Origin: Flavobacteriaceae bacterium
GTDB lineage: Bacteria > Bacteroidota > Bacteroidia > Flavobacteriales > Flavobacteriaceae
Direction of reading: 5' to 3'
Length of the DNA: 64,000 bases
NCBI GenBank assembly: GCA_002690805.1
Contig: NZFW01000026.1
Coordinates: forward strand, 65,967 to 129,966
A program made the position numbers and the translations under genes. The notes beneath the pieces were generated by a model, which had not been told where the DNA came from, ran no database searches, and worked only from the letters and a program-made list of their open reading frames with translations. This document shows positions 7,796 to 16,822 of this stretch, piece by piece. Positions within the stretch are counted from its first letter, which is position 1. Every line of letters begins with the position of its first letter.

Positions 7796-8878
7796 GTGGA
7801 GATTAAAGAACTTACATTAACAAATTATAAAAACATAGAATCAGAAACTTTCCGTTTCAAATCTTCAATAAATTGTTTTGTGGGAAATAATGGAGTAGGT
7901 AAATCTAATATACTAGACTCCATATATCATTTAGCCTTTGGAAAAAGTTTTTTTAACCCTACTTCAGTTCAGAACATTCAATTTAATAAGTTGTTTTTTG
8001 TTTTGGAAGGAAAATTTTTGATTAACTCAAGAAATGAAAAGATAAATTGTAGCTTCAAAAAAGGACAAAAGAAAATTTTAAAAAGAAATAATAAAGTATA
8101 TACAAAAATTTCTGATCATATTGGTTTAATTCCTTTAGTTATGATTTCTCCTGATGATATTGATTTAATTAACGAAGGAAGTCTTTATAGAAGAAAGTTT
8201 ATTGATAGTATTTTGGGACAAATCTATTCCGACTACTTAATAAATTTAATGCATTATAATAGAATTTTAAGTCAAAGAAACTCTCTACTAAAATACTTTG
8301 CACTAAATCATACATATGATCACAAAACAATTGATATTTATAATAAGCAGCTAGAAGATTTAGGCTTACCAATTTTTCAAAAAAGAAAAGAATTCATGAA
8401 AGATTTTTCTCCACTTTTTGAAAACAGATATGAAGCTATTAATAGTGGGACTGAAAAGATTAAAATAGAATATACAAGCGCACTTGAAAAATACACTATT
8501 GCTGAATTATTTGTCAAATCAATAAATAAAGATAGAGCATATCAATATACAACTGAGGGTATCCATAAAGATGACCTTAATTTCTTAATTCATAATAAAT
8601 CAATAAAAAAATTTGGGAGCCAGGGTCAAAAAAAAACATTCTTAATTGCTTTAAAAATTGCTCAATTCGATTACCTTAGGAAACAAAAAGGAGTGTCTCC
8701 AATTATTTTACTTGATGATATTTTTGATAAACTTGACCAAAAAAGAGTTACTAGTTTATTAAAACTTATGATTCAAGAAAATTTTGGACAAATATTTTTA
8801 TCCGATACTCATGAAAAGAGGACTTTAGAAGCTTTAAAAAAGGTTGAATCTGACTTTGATATTTTTAAAATTAAATAA
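7796..8878 (+). CDS. recF: DNA replication and repair protein RecF
   Basis: RecF is an SMC-like ATPase that, with RecO and RecR, loads RecA at single-stranded gaps. The Walker A motif GNNGVGKSN is at 30–38, the signature helix in GSQGQKKTFLIALKIAQ is near 279–295, and the Walker B ILLDDIFDKLD is near 304–314. The length of 360 is normal. The start is GTG at 7796, which gives the expected family N-terminus (EIKELTLTNYKNI). The last gene in the window is recR, its functional partner, but far away. A lipoprotein gene follows 3 bases after the stop, then a DUF721 gene, which is the usual company of recF in this phylum. Confidence 0.96.
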   Translation: MEIKELTLTNYKNIESETFRFKSSINCFVGNNGVGKSNILDSIYHLAFGKSFFNPTSVQNIQFNKLFFVLEGKFLINSRNEKINCSFKKGQKKILKRNNKVYTKISDHIGLIPLVMISPDDIDLINEGSLYRRKFIDSILGQIYSDYLINLMHYNRILSQRNSLLKYFALNHTYDHKTIDIYNKQLEDLGLPIFQKRKEFMKDFSPLFENRYEAINSGTEKIKIEYTSALEKYTIAELFVKSINKDRAYQYTTEGIHKDDLNFLIHNKSIKKFGSQGQKKTFLIALKIAQFDYLRKQKGVSPIILLDDIFDKLDQKRVTSLLKLMIQENFGQIFLSDTHEKRTLEALKKVESDFDIFKIK

Positions 8879-8881
8879 AAC

Positions 8882-9313
8882 TTGAAATACTTAAACTTAA
8901 TTAAACTTACATTTTTAAACTTGATGTTATTAAATTTAATTGGCTGCATAAACAATAACAAATCATATGATTTGGATTATTTAAATGGTTATTGGAGGAT
9001 TGATTACGTTACCCAAAATAATGAGATTTTTGATATTAAAGACGAGAATATTTTATTAGATTATTATTATTTAAATTCTAATAAGGGTTGGAAAAAAAAA
9101 GTGAGACCATTACTCAATAACCGATTTGAAACATCAGCAGATACTATTTTTCTAGATGTTAAGTATGATGAAAATGAAACTTCATTACATTTAAATTCTA
9201 AATGGGATAATTGGGTTGAAACTATTGTTTATTTAGACAGCGTTTCGCTAGTTTTAAAAATAAAAAATAGGAGTCATTATTATAATAAAATTAATCCTTT
9301 TTTAGATGAGTAA
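8882..9313 (+). CDS. small lipoprotein of unknown function
   Basis: A 143-residue protein with a hydrophobic leader ending in a lipobox (LLNLIGC), which makes Cys22 the lipidated residue. The mature part is polar and beta-rich (NGYWRIDYVTQN and SLHLNSKWDNWVETIVY), suggesting a small lipocalin-like or barrel fold, though no family is recognised. The start is a TTG at 8882, 3 bases after the recF stop. It is preferred over the internal ATG because it supplies the lysine of the signal peptide. It overlaps the DciA-like gene by 8 bases. Its position between recF and dciA suggests only a shared transcript. Confidence 0.7.
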   Translation: MKYLNLIKLTFLNLMLLNLIGCINNNKSYDLDYLNGYWRIDYVTQNNEIFDIKDENILLDYYYLNSNKGWKKKVRPLLNNRFETSADTIFLDVKYDENETSLHLNSKWDNWVETIVYLDSVSLVLKIKNRSHYYNKINPFLDE

Positions 9314-9602
9314 AAGAAAATTTGAAACGCAAACACTTTCCGAGGTATTATTGAATTTTTCAAGTCAAAAACAAATTGCGAAAGGATTAAAGGAAATAAA
9401 AATAAATGATTTATGGAAAAAAATAATGGGACCAAATATAGCTGCATACACACAAAATGTTAGACTTGACAAAGAAACTCTTTACATTAAGATTAAAAGC
9501 CCAACGCTCAAAGAAGAACTTAGATTTGGTCATGATAAAATCCTAAAACTTTTGAACAATACTTATAGGAAAGCAGAAATAAAAAAAATTATATTTCATT
9601 GA
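9306..9602 (+). CDS. DUF721 / DciA-like protein
   Basis: A 98-residue basic protein with the DUF721 pattern [31 protein letters not shown] followed, after a short break, by [14 protein letters not shown]. The family includes DciA, the helicase operator that helps load the replicative helicase DnaB in bacteria lacking DnaC or DnaI. The domain is present alone, without the longer extensions of actinobacterial members. Its place downstream of recF is conserved in Bacteroidota and suits a replication role. The 3' end overlaps the 3' end of the convergent ndk gene by 14 bases. Confidence 0.85.
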   Translation: MSKRKFETQTLSEVLLNFSSQKQIAKGLKEIKINDLWKKIMGPNIAAYTQNVRLDKETLYIKIKSPTLKEELRFGHDKILKLLNNTYRKAEIKKIIFH

Positions 9603-10017
9603 AAATTTCACGTTTAGAAAAATGAAAACTGCATTCAATTTCTGAATTTTCATTTGAATCAGAACCATGAATTGCGTTCTCCCCTACAGATTTTGCAAAC
9701 AGTTTTCTTATGGTACCTTCTGCTGCGTCAATTGGATTAGTTGATCCAATTAGTGTTCTAAAGTCATCAACAGCATTGTCTTTTTCTAAAACCATGGCAA
9801 CAATTGGACCCCTTGTAATAAAAGAAATTAAATCATTAAAAAATGGTCTTTGACTATGAATAGAATAAAAAGACTTGGCATCATTTATAGTTAAATGAGT
9901 AAGTTTTAATGCTATAATTTTAAATCCAGCTTTATTTATCTTATCGAGAATTGCCCCAATATTTCTATTCTCAACTCCATCTGGCTTGATCATAGAAAAA
10001 GTTTTGTTATTAGTCAT
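9589..10017 (-). CDS. ndk: nucleoside diphosphate kinase
   Basis: Ndk transfers the terminal phosphate between nucleoside tri- and diphosphates by way of a phosphohistidine. Landmarks are the N-terminal [16 protein letters not shown], the GPIVAMVLE strand, the [20 protein letters not shown] helix region, and the active-site AIHGSDS with His117. The length of 142 is typical. It stands alone in the minus direction. A well-formed promoter is visible (-33 and -7 at 10060–10032), back to back with the promoter of the phosphoesterase gene. Confidence 0.97.
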   Translation of the reverse strand: MTNNKTFSMIKPDGVENRNIGAILDKINKAGFKIIALKLTHLTINDAKSFYSIHSQRPFFNDLISFITRGPIVAMVLEKDNAVDDFRTLIGSTNPIDAAEGTIRKLFAKSVGENAIHGSDSNENSEIECSFHFSKREIFNEI

Positions 10018-10031
10018 ATACTATTTTTTGG

Positions 10032-10060
10032 CAAAGTTAAACATTTGAGTTAATCACAAA
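10032..10060 (-). promoter_or_regulatory. ndk promoter (-33 and -7)
   Basis: On the minus strand TTTG (10060–10057) and TAACTTTG (10039–10032) are separated by 17 bases, matching both halves of the Bacteroidota consensus TTTG…TAnnTTTG. The ATG at 10017 lies 14 bases downstream. Confidence 0.75.
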
Positions 10061-10064
10061 AATC

Positions 10065-10093
10065 TTGGCATTAAAAAAGTATAGTTATCTTTG
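10065..10093 (+). promoter_or_regulatory. promoter of the NrnA-like gene (-33 and -7)
   Basis: TTGG at 10065–10068 and TATCTTTG at 10086–10093 are separated by 17 bases. The -7 element is perfect. It overlaps a possible TTG start at 10091, which is why the ATG at 10109 is taken as the true start. It is only 4 bases from the -33 element of the divergent ndk promoter, so the two polymerases may compete. Confidence 0.7.
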
Positions 10094-10108
10094 AAGAACA
10101 TCATAAAT

Positions 10109-11110
10109 ATGAGAAATAAAAATTCTAAAATTAAAATTAAAGCATTGATTAATGAAGCAGCTAATTGTGTTATTATACCTCACAAAAATCCTGATGGAGA
10201 TGCTTTAGGTAGTAGTCTTGCTTTAAATCATTTTTTGTCATACAAAGGGCTGAATTCATTAGTCATTTCTCCAAGTGAATATCCTGATTTTTTAAAATGG
10301 ATGCCAGGAGAAAATCAAATTATGAATTATGATAAAGAAAAAGAAAGTTCAATTTTAAAAATAAAAAAAGCAGATTTAATTTTTACGCTTGATTTTAATG
10401 ATCTCTCAAGAGCAGGAGATATGGGCGAAAAAATCAAAGAATCCAAAGGGAAAATAGTAATGATTGATCATCACGAAAACCCCAAAAATTATGCACATGA
10501 AATGATATCTCAACCTGAAATAGGTTCTACATGTGAAATAATCTATGATTTAATCAAATTTATTGATGTAAAAGGAATTAACTCGATTGTAGCGTCTTGT
10601 CTTTATACAGGAATTATGACAGATTCAGGGTCTTTTAGGTACCCATCTACAACTGCCAAAACTCACAAAATAATTTCTGACTTGATTAATAGAGGGGCCA
10701 AAAATTTTGAAATTCATGAAAAAATTTATGATACTTTTTCACATAATAGATTAAAATTGCTCGGCATTGCTCTTAAAAACATTGAAAAAATTGAATATTT
10801 TCCATATGTAATAATTACTTTGAGTCAAAAAGAGTTAGATAGTTGCTCCTTTAAAAAAGGAGATACGGAAGGATTTGTAAATTATGGATTAAATATTAAA
10901 GGTATCTCACTATCAATCATATTAATTGAAAACAAAAAAGAAAATATTGTTAAACTGTCTTTTAGATCAAAAGGTAATTTTTTTACAAATATCTTTGCTG
11001 AAAAATATTTTGAAGGAGGTGGGCATCAAAATGCTTCAGGAGGAATCTCTTATGAATCTTTATTAAAAACAAAAAAAAGACTTGTAAAATTATTAAAATC
11101 ACATATTTGA
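10109..11110 (+). CDS. DHH-family phosphoesterase, NrnA-like (nano-RNase / pAp phosphatase)
   Basis: The DHH-subfamily 1 motifs are in order: IPHKNPDGDALGSSLAL near the N-terminus, FTLDFNDLSRAG, the family motif MIDHHENP, and then the DHHA1 domain with the glycine-rich GGGHQNASGG substrate loop. Such proteins (NrnA) degrade 2–5-nucleotide RNA and dephosphorylate pAp in organisms without Orn. This length (333 residues) and domain order fit NrnA rather than RecJ. The start is the ATG at 10109, because an upstream TTG overlaps the -7 promoter element. The stop overlaps the TTG start of gldI, so the two are translationally coupled. Confidence 0.88.
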   Translation: MRNKNSKIKIKALINEAANCVIIPHKNPDGDALGSSLALNHFLSYKGLNSLVISPSEYPDFLKWMPGENQIMNYDKEKESSILKIKKADLIFTLDFNDLSRAGDMGEKIKESKGKIVMIDHHENPKNYAHEMISQPEIGSTCEIIYDLIKFIDVKGINSIVASCLYTGIMTDSGSFRYPSTTAKTHKIISDLINRGAKNFEIHEKIYDTFSHNRLKLLGIALKNIEKIEYFPYVIITLSQKELDSCSFKKGDTEGFVNYGLNIKGISLSIILIENKKENIVKLSFRSKGNFFTNIFAEKYFEGGGHQNASGGISYESLLKTKKRLVKLLKSHI

Positions 11111-11640
11111 AAATCATACTAATACTTATTAACATACTTTTTATAACTGTTGTTGCGTGTCAAGATATTGAAGTAAGAAAACCTTTGAATGAAAAATCTT
11201 CTATTTTCTTAAAAAATTCAGCCTTAAGAAATAAAAAAAGAGTTGATTTAGAAAGTATTTTAATAAACGAAGCAAGAGATCTTGATAAACAAAATACTTA
11301 TAAAAGCTCAACTTTAGGTTTTTTATATTTTGTCAAAAATGAAAAAAAGGGTTCTCTTGCCAAAAAAGGAGATTTTGTTGAAGTTCAATATCAAATTGAG
11401 GATTTAAATAAAAACATATTATATAGTAAGGATGAATTACAAAATATCAGATTTATAATAGATAAAGAAGAGGTTCTCCCAGCTCTAAGAGAAGGTGTTA
11501 AGTTATTGTCCGAAGGTGAAACTGGAATATTTTTATTTCCTTCACATTTTTGCTATGGTTATCAAGGAGATATGGAAAAAATTAGTCCGAATCAACCTTT
11601 GAGATTTCTTATAAAATTAGTATCATTAACGAAAAATTAA
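11107..11640 (+). CDS. gldI: gliding-motility-associated FKBP-type peptidyl-prolyl isomerase, GldI-like lipoprotein
   Basis: A 177-residue lipoprotein with a short hydrophobic leader and a lipobox ending at Cys18 (FITVVAC). The C-terminal half is an FKBP domain (KGDFVEVQYQIEDLN, then LREGVKLLSEGETGIFLFPS and NQPLRFLIKLVSL). The N-terminal region with SALRNKKRVDLES is characteristic of GldI, an isomerase needed for gliding in Flavobacterium johnsoniae and thought to help fold type IX secretion components. The start is a TTG overlapping the previous stop, and the ATG-less start is supported by the lipobox spacing. It is followed 10 bases later by another PPIase lipoprotein. Confidence 0.85.
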   Translation: MKIILILINILFITVVACQDIEVRKPLNEKSSIFLKNSALRNKKRVDLESILINEARDLDKQNTYKSSTLGFLYFVKNEKKGSLAKKGDFVEVQYQIEDLNKNILYSKDELQNIRFIIDKEEVLPALREGVKLLSEGETGIFLFPSHFCYGYQGDMEKISPNQPLRFLIKLVSLTKN

Positions 11641-11650
11641 ATAATTAAAT

Positions 11651-12739
11651 ATGAACAATACTTTTCTTACGTTTTTAATTTCATTTCTTTTATTAAATAT
11701 TTCATGTGATAGTCATCCTGACTTAGATGATGGACTCTATGCTAATCTTGAAACTAACAAAGGTGAAATTTTACTTTTTCTAGAATTTGAAAAAACACCA
11801 CTTACTGTATCGAATTTTGTTGCTTTGGCAGAAGGAAATCATCCAAGTGAAGACTTATCTGAAGAGTTTAAAGGAAAAAAATATTATGATGGAATAGTTT
11901 TTCATAGGGTTATTGAAGATTTTATGATACAAGGAGGAGACCCAACTGCTACAGGTCAAGGTGGGCCAGGTTTCAAATTTGCAGATGAAATTACAGACCT
12001 TAAACATTCTGAACCAGGAATACTGTCTATGGCAAATGCTGGCCCGGGTACTAATGGAAGTCAGTTTTTTATAACACACAAAGCCACACCCTGGTTAGAT
12101 GGCAGACACACAGTTTTTGGAAATGTAATTAAAGGACAGAAAGTAGTCGATAGTATTATTCAAAATGACACCATTCAAAAATTAACAATTATTAGAAAAG
12201 GATCAAATGCTAAAAATTTTGATGCACCCACTATCTTCAAAAATTTTCAAGCTAAGATGAAAAAAGACAAAGAATTAGTAGACGCTAAAAAAGATAATCA
12301 AAAAAAATTCAATTTGGAAAAATTCAATTCCCAGAAAACTAAATCTAAATTGACTTCCTCAGGTCTTGAATATACCATCACTTTAAAAGGAAAAGGGCCA
12401 AAAGTAAATAGTACAAATTCTGCTTTAACTCACTATGCAGTCTATTTATCTGATGGGACTATTATCGAAACCAGTATGATAAATACAGCCAAAGAAAATG
12501 GAATTCACGATTTTAGAAAAGAACAAAATGGAGGATATGAACCCGTTCCATTTAAAGTTGGAAAAGATGCACAACTTATTGCTGGTTTTAAAGAAGGTAT
12601 TAGATTGCTTAATGTTGGTGACAAAGCAACTCTTTTTCTGCCCTACAATATTGCATATGGCGATACTGGAAATAGAGTAATTCCTCCAAAATCTAATATA
12701 ATTTTTGAAGTAGAAATTATTGGATTAGCTGGTGAATAG
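11651..12739 (+). CDS. peptidyl-prolyl isomerase lipoprotein, cyclophilin–FKBP fusion
   Basis: A 362-residue lipoprotein with its lipobox at Cys19 (LLLNISC). Residues ~30–175 form a cyclophilin domain with [19 protein letters not shown] and [19 protein letters not shown]. After a lysine-rich linker, residues ~240–360 form an FKBP domain ([18 protein letters not shown] is not intact at the usual VHY start but aligns, and [20 protein letters not shown] is clear). The product should catalyse proline isomerisation on the periplasmic side of a membrane. The pairing of both unrelated PPIase folds in one chain is widespread in Bacteroidota. It overlaps the DUF3810 gene by 8 bases. Confidence 0.9.
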   Translation: MNNTFLTFLISFLLLNISCDSHPDLDDGLYANLETNKGEILLFLEFEKTPLTVSNFVALAEGNHPSEDLSEEFKGKKYYDGIVFHRVIEDFMIQGGDPTATGQGGPGFKFADEITDLKHSEPGILSMANAGPGTNGSQFFITHKATPWLDGRHTVFGNVIKGQKVVDSIIQNDTIQKLTIIRKGSNAKNFDAPTIFKNFQAKMKKDKELVDAKKDNQKKFNLEKFNSQKTKSKLTSSGLEYTITLKGKGPKVNSTNSALTHYAVYLSDGTIIETSMINTAKENGIHDFRKEQNGGYEPVPFKVGKDAQLIAGFKEGIRLLNVGDKATLFLPYNIAYGDTGNRVIPPKSNIIFEVEIIGLAGE

Positions 12740-13781
12740 TTTAAAAAAGCGTTATAAAAATCAGACTCTTAAATGGCTTTTAATAATTTCTTTTCCTTTT
12801 CAATTTCTTGTAACTCGTAGTGAAGAATTTAAAAACTCAAGCTTCATTGAGTTTTACAACGATAATTATTTGTCTATCTCAAACTTAAGAAACAGGTTTT
12901 TTTCATTTTTTACAATTTCTATAGGAGACATACTTTACTTTTTATTTACAATTTTATTATTAAATTATATATACAAAAACAGATCTTACTATTTTAATTT
13001 TAAAACACACTTTTTTCTCGACATTATAGCATTAGTAAGCTTTATAAATATTTTTTTTCAGATTTCTTGGGGTCTTAACTACCTATCTAAACCACTTGAA
13101 ACAAAACTTAATATTAATAAGTCATATAGTGTAGAGGATTTAGAAAAAACAATTTCATATTTAATAAATAAAACAAATTACTTGCATCAAAAACTTTCAA
13201 AAAGTGATACGTCAGCTATTAATTTCCCATTTAATAAAAAAGAAGCAGTTCTAATGTTAGAAGAGGAGAAAATCGGAATTGCAAAAAACTCTCTTTGGAG
13301 TAACGCTTTATGCTATTTAGGATATTCAGGCTACATTAATCCCTTTACTAATGAAGCTCAAGTAAATAAAAGAATTCCAATGATTAATTACTTAACAACT
13401 ATTGCTCATGAACAGTCTCACCAAACAGGTATTGCAAGAGAAGATGAATCAAATTTCATGGCTTTTATCAAAACAACGAGTAATTCAAATGAATATATTC
13501 AATATGCTGGTTATTGTTTTGCATTGAGATATTGCTTAAGTGATTTATTTAAAAAAAAACCAAATAATGCTAAAATTTTTTTAAAAGATATTTCTCAAGG
13601 TGTAATTAAAAATTTTAATGAATCAGATCAATTTTGGTCAAAATATCAAAATCCTATTGAACCTTTTTTTAAAAAAATTTATGATAGATTTTTAAAAATT
13701 AATAACCAAAAATCAGGAATAAAAAGTTACAGTGAAATGGTATCTTTATTAGTTTTTGATCTAAAAAAACACATTGATTAA
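12732..13781 (+). CDS. DUF3810 membrane protein, predicted zinc metallopeptidase-like
   Basis: A 349-residue protein with three hydrophobic segments in the first 110 residues and a soluble domain carrying an HExxH-type motif, [15 protein letters not shown], with His226, Glu227 and His230. A downstream acidic residue in REDE could be the third zinc ligand. This pattern is diagnostic of the DUF3810 family, whose substrates are unknown. The start is a GTG overlapping the end of the PPIase gene by 8 bases, implying coupling. The catalytic site appears intact, so an active membrane-bound peptidase is plausible but unproved. Confidence 0.85.
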   Translation: MNSLKKRYKNQTLKWLLIISFPFQFLVTRSEEFKNSSFIEFYNDNYLSISNLRNRFFSFFTISIGDILYFLFTILLLNYIYKNRSYYFNFKTHFFLDIIALVSFINIFFQISWGLNYLSKPLETKLNINKSYSVEDLEKTISYLINKTNYLHQKLSKSDTSAINFPFNKKEAVLMLEEEKIGIAKNSLWSNALCYLGYSGYINPFTNEAQVNKRIPMINYLTTIAHEQSHQTGIAREDESNFMAFIKTTSNSNEYIQYAGYCFALRYCLSDLFKKKPNNAKIFLKDISQGVIKNFNESDQFWSKYQNPIEPFFKKIYDRFLKINNQKSGIKSYSEMVSLLVFDLKKHID

Positions 13782-13823
13782 TCAAAAAAAATAATTAAAT
13801 TTCATCTTTATAAGAATTATATT

Positions 13824-16817
13824 ATGACTAAAAAATATTTATTGCTTTTTATTTTTCAATTATCTTATGTTTCAGCACAAGTTTATTTCCCTGATAATTC
13901 TGGTGTAAAATCTACTAGTAGTGTATACCAGGCATTTACAAATGCAACTATTCATGTATCTCCAGGGAATATTATTACTAATGCTACATTGTTAGAAAAA
14001 AATGGAGTTATTGTTAAAGTTGGTGAAAACATTTCATTACCAAAAAACACTCAAGTTATTGATAAATCAGGTAAACACATCTATCCTTCTTTTATCGAAT
14101 TATATTCAGAATTTGGAATTAAAAAAGCTAAGAAAAATATAGCGGGAAGAAGAACTTCACAGTTTAAAGCTTCAAGAGAAGGTTATTACTGGAATGATCA
14201 CATTCTAAGTGAATATAATGCAATTAATGATTATAAATATGATAAAAAAACAGCTTCAAATCTCAGAAATATGGGATTTGGTGTGGTGAATTCTCAAAGG
14301 GCAAATGGAGTGCATAGAGGCACAGGAATTCTTTTGACTCTTAATGACTTTGATAACGATAGCAAAAGAATCTTATCAAAAAGATCTACTGAGAATTATT
14401 CATTCAAAAAAAGTAGTACATCTAACCAAAGCTATCCAAGTTCTATAATGGGTTCTATTGCTTTATTAAGACAGTTAAATCATGACGCCAATTGGTATAA
14501 AAGAAATTCTTCTACTTTAGACTTATCAATTGAAGCATTTTTAGAAAATAAAAAATTACCTAAAATTTTTGATGCCGGTGGTGATAAATTAAATACTATT
14601 CGTGCTTTAAAACTAATAAAAGAAATTGGAGGAAAATTTGCTGTTCTTGGAAGCGGAAAAGAATATGAAAATTTAAATGAGCTTGTACAAGAGGGAGTGA
14701 CACTAATATTACCCTTAAACTTTCCAAAAGCATTAAATATCACTGACCCATTATTGACAAATCAAATACCATTGAGCACGATGCGATATTGGAGTCAAGC
14801 TCCATCAAATCCAGAAAAAGTATCAACATTTAACATACCTTTTGTTTTCACAGCCAATAAACTAAAATCATCAAAAGATTTCTTTGATAATATAAAAAAA
14901 GCTATCGACTATGGTTTAAGTTCTGAAATTGCTCTGAAAGCACTTACCACAATACCTGCAGAAGTTTTAGGATTAAAAAATAAAATAGGGGTACTTAAAA
15001 CTAATAGCCTAGCTAATTTTATTGTTACTAGTGGAGAAATTTTTGAAGATAAAACAGTTATTTCTGAAAATTGGATTCAAGGTAAACCTCATATAATTTC
15101 AAATGACCATATTGTAGATATTGATGGAGATTATGAGATTTTGATTAACAAGAAACTTTTCAAGTTGAATATTAAAAAAAGCACTAAAAGAATTGTTGCA
15201 GAAATAAATCGAGACTCAATTAAATATTTAGTTAAATCAAATTACAATAATGGATGGTTAGATATTACTCTTATTGATAAAAATCAAAATGTATTTGCGC
15301 AGCTTAATAGTAAGGTTATTAAAAAGAATAGTTTTAGTGGAAATGGATTAGATTTTGATGGGAATTCATTTAAATGGGAAGCAAAATTAACTCATAATGA
15401 TCATAAATTAATAGAAAAAACTAAAAAGGAAAAAAAGAAGCATTTCTATGAACCCGTAGCAATTACATATCCGAATAATGGATACGGAAATGTTTTATTG
15501 CCTAAGCAAAGAAATATTTTATTTAAGAATGCAACCGTATGGACTAATGAGGTTGAAGGAATTATCAATAATACAGATGTACTCATTATTGATGGTAAAA
15601 TAAATATGATAGGTAAAAATATTCCTAGCGCAGATAATATAGAGATAGTTAATGCAACAGGAAAACATTTAACCTCAGGTATTATTGACGAACATTCTCA
15701 TATTGGTGCTTCAAGCATTAACGAGGGTGGCCATAATTCATCTGCAGAAGTCAGTATTAAGGATGTTATAGATCCTGATGATATTAATATTTATAGAAAC
15801 CTTGCAGGTGGAGTTACAACAATTCAAATTCTTCACGGATCAGCAAATCCAATTGGCGGTCAATCAGCAATAATTAATCTAAAGTGGGGAGAATCATCAG
15901 AAAATATGCTATATGAAAATGCAGATCCTTTTATAAAATTTGCACTTGGAGAAAATGTAAAGCAATCAAACTGGGGCCCTAAATCACGATTTCCCCAAAC
16001 AAGAATGGGAGTTGAACAAGTTTTTATTGATTATTTTCAAAGAGCTAAAGAATATGGGGAAACATGGACTAATTATAATAATCTTTCGAAAAAATTAAAA
16101 TCTCAAACAAATGTTCCTAGGTACGATATTGAAATGGAAGTTTTGTGGGAAATATTAAGAGGAGAAAGATATATATCCTGTCACTCTTATGTTCAAAGTG
16201 AAATAAATATGCTTATGAAGGTGGCTGAAAAATATAATTTTAATATTAACACATTCACACATATACTTGAGGGGTATAAAGTCTCTGATAAAATGAAAAA
16301 ACATGGAGTTGGAGCTTCAACATTTTCAGATTGGTGGGCATACAAGTATGAAGTAAATGATGCTATTCCATATAACGGTTCTATTATGCACAACGCAGGG
16401 GTATTAGTCGCCTATAACTCCGACAGTGCTGAAATGTCACGAAGGCTTAATCAAGAAGCAGCAAAAGCTGTCAAGTACGGAGGAGTTTCTGAAGAAGATG
16501 CTTGGAAATTTGTTACTTTAAATCCAGCTAAAATGTTACATATAGATGATAATGTAGGTAGTATAAAAATAGGAAAAAACGCTGATTTGGTTTTATGGTC
16601 TGATCACCCAATGTCAATATATGCGAAGGCTGAAAGAACAATTATACAAGGTAAAACCTATTATTCTTCTAAAAGAATCTTAGAAAAAATTAAATCTATT
16701 AAAAAAGAAAGAAATTTATTAATCGGTCAAATGTTAGATGCCGCAAATAAAGGAGCTCCTACCGAATATCCAAAAAAAATTATAAAAAGAGAATTTCATT
16801 GTGAAACTTTAGATTAA
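13824..16817 (+). CDS. secreted two-domain amidohydrolase (N-terminal half degenerate)
   Basis: A 997-residue protein with a signal peptide (about 1–19, cut near SAQ). The C-terminal half, from ~565, is an imidazolonepropionase-like amidohydrolase. Its predicted metal ligands are complete: His624 and His626 (EHSHIG), His787 (CHSYVQSE), His813 (FTHILEG) and Asp867 (NSDSAEMSR). The N-terminal half begins like the same fold (KHIYPSFIELYSEFG) but the HxH is replaced, so it should be inactive and perhaps structural. The substrate is unknown; related proteins are called dipeptidase- or carboxypeptidase-like. The next gene encodes a smaller, similarly degenerate paralog 5 bases downstream. Confidence 0.85.
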   Translation: MTKKYLLLFIFQLSYVSAQVYFPDNSGVKSTSSVYQAFTNATIHVSPGNIITNATLLEKNGVIVKVGENISLPKNTQVIDKSGKHIYPSFIELYSEFGIKKAKKNIAGRRTSQFKASREGYYWNDHILSEYNAINDYKYDKKTASNLRNMGFGVVNSQRANGVHRGTGILLTLNDFDNDSKRILSKRSTENYSFKKSSTSNQSYPSSIMGSIALLRQLNHDANWYKRNSSTLDLSIEAFLENKKLPKIFDAGGDKLNTIRALKLIKEIGGKFAVLGSGKEYENLNELVQEGVTLILPLNFPKALNITDPLLTNQIPLSTMRYWSQAPSNPEKVSTFNIPFVFTANKLKSSKDFFDNIKKAIDYGLSSEIALKALTTIPAEVLGLKNKIGVLKTNSLANFIVTSGEIFEDKTVISENWIQGKPHIISNDHIVDIDGDYEILINKKLFKLNIKKSTKRIVAEINRDSIKYLVKSNYNNGWLDITLIDKNQNVFAQLNSKVIKKNSFSGNGLDFDGNSFKWEAKLTHNDHKLIEKTKKEKKKHFYEPVAITYPNNGYGNVLLPKQRNILFKNATVWTNEVEGIINNTDVLIIDGKINMIGKNIPSADNIEIVNATGKHLTSGIIDEHSHIGASSINEGGHNSSAEVSIKDVIDPDDINIYRNLAGGVTTIQILHGSANPIGGQSAIINLKWGESSENMLYENADPFIKFALGENVKQSNWGPKSRFPQTRMGVEQVFIDYFQRAKEYGETWTNYNNLSKKLKSQTNVPRYDIEMEVLWEILRGERYISCHSYVQSEINMLMKVAEKYNFNINTFTHILEGYKVSDKMKKHGVGASTFSDWWAYKYEVNDAIPYNGSIMHNAGVLVAYNSDSAEMSRRLNQEAAKAVKYGGVSEEDAWKFVTLNPAKMLHIDDNVGSIKIGKNADLVLWSDHPMSIYAKAERTIIQGKTYYSSKRILEKIKSIKKERNLLIGQMLDAANKGAPTEYPKKIIKREFHCETLD

Positions 16818-16822
16818 ATATT

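Noticed and set aside
10091-10108. TTG at 10091 as start of the NrnA-like gene
   Set aside because: It overlaps the -7 promoter element; the ATG at 10109 keeps a normal family N-terminus.
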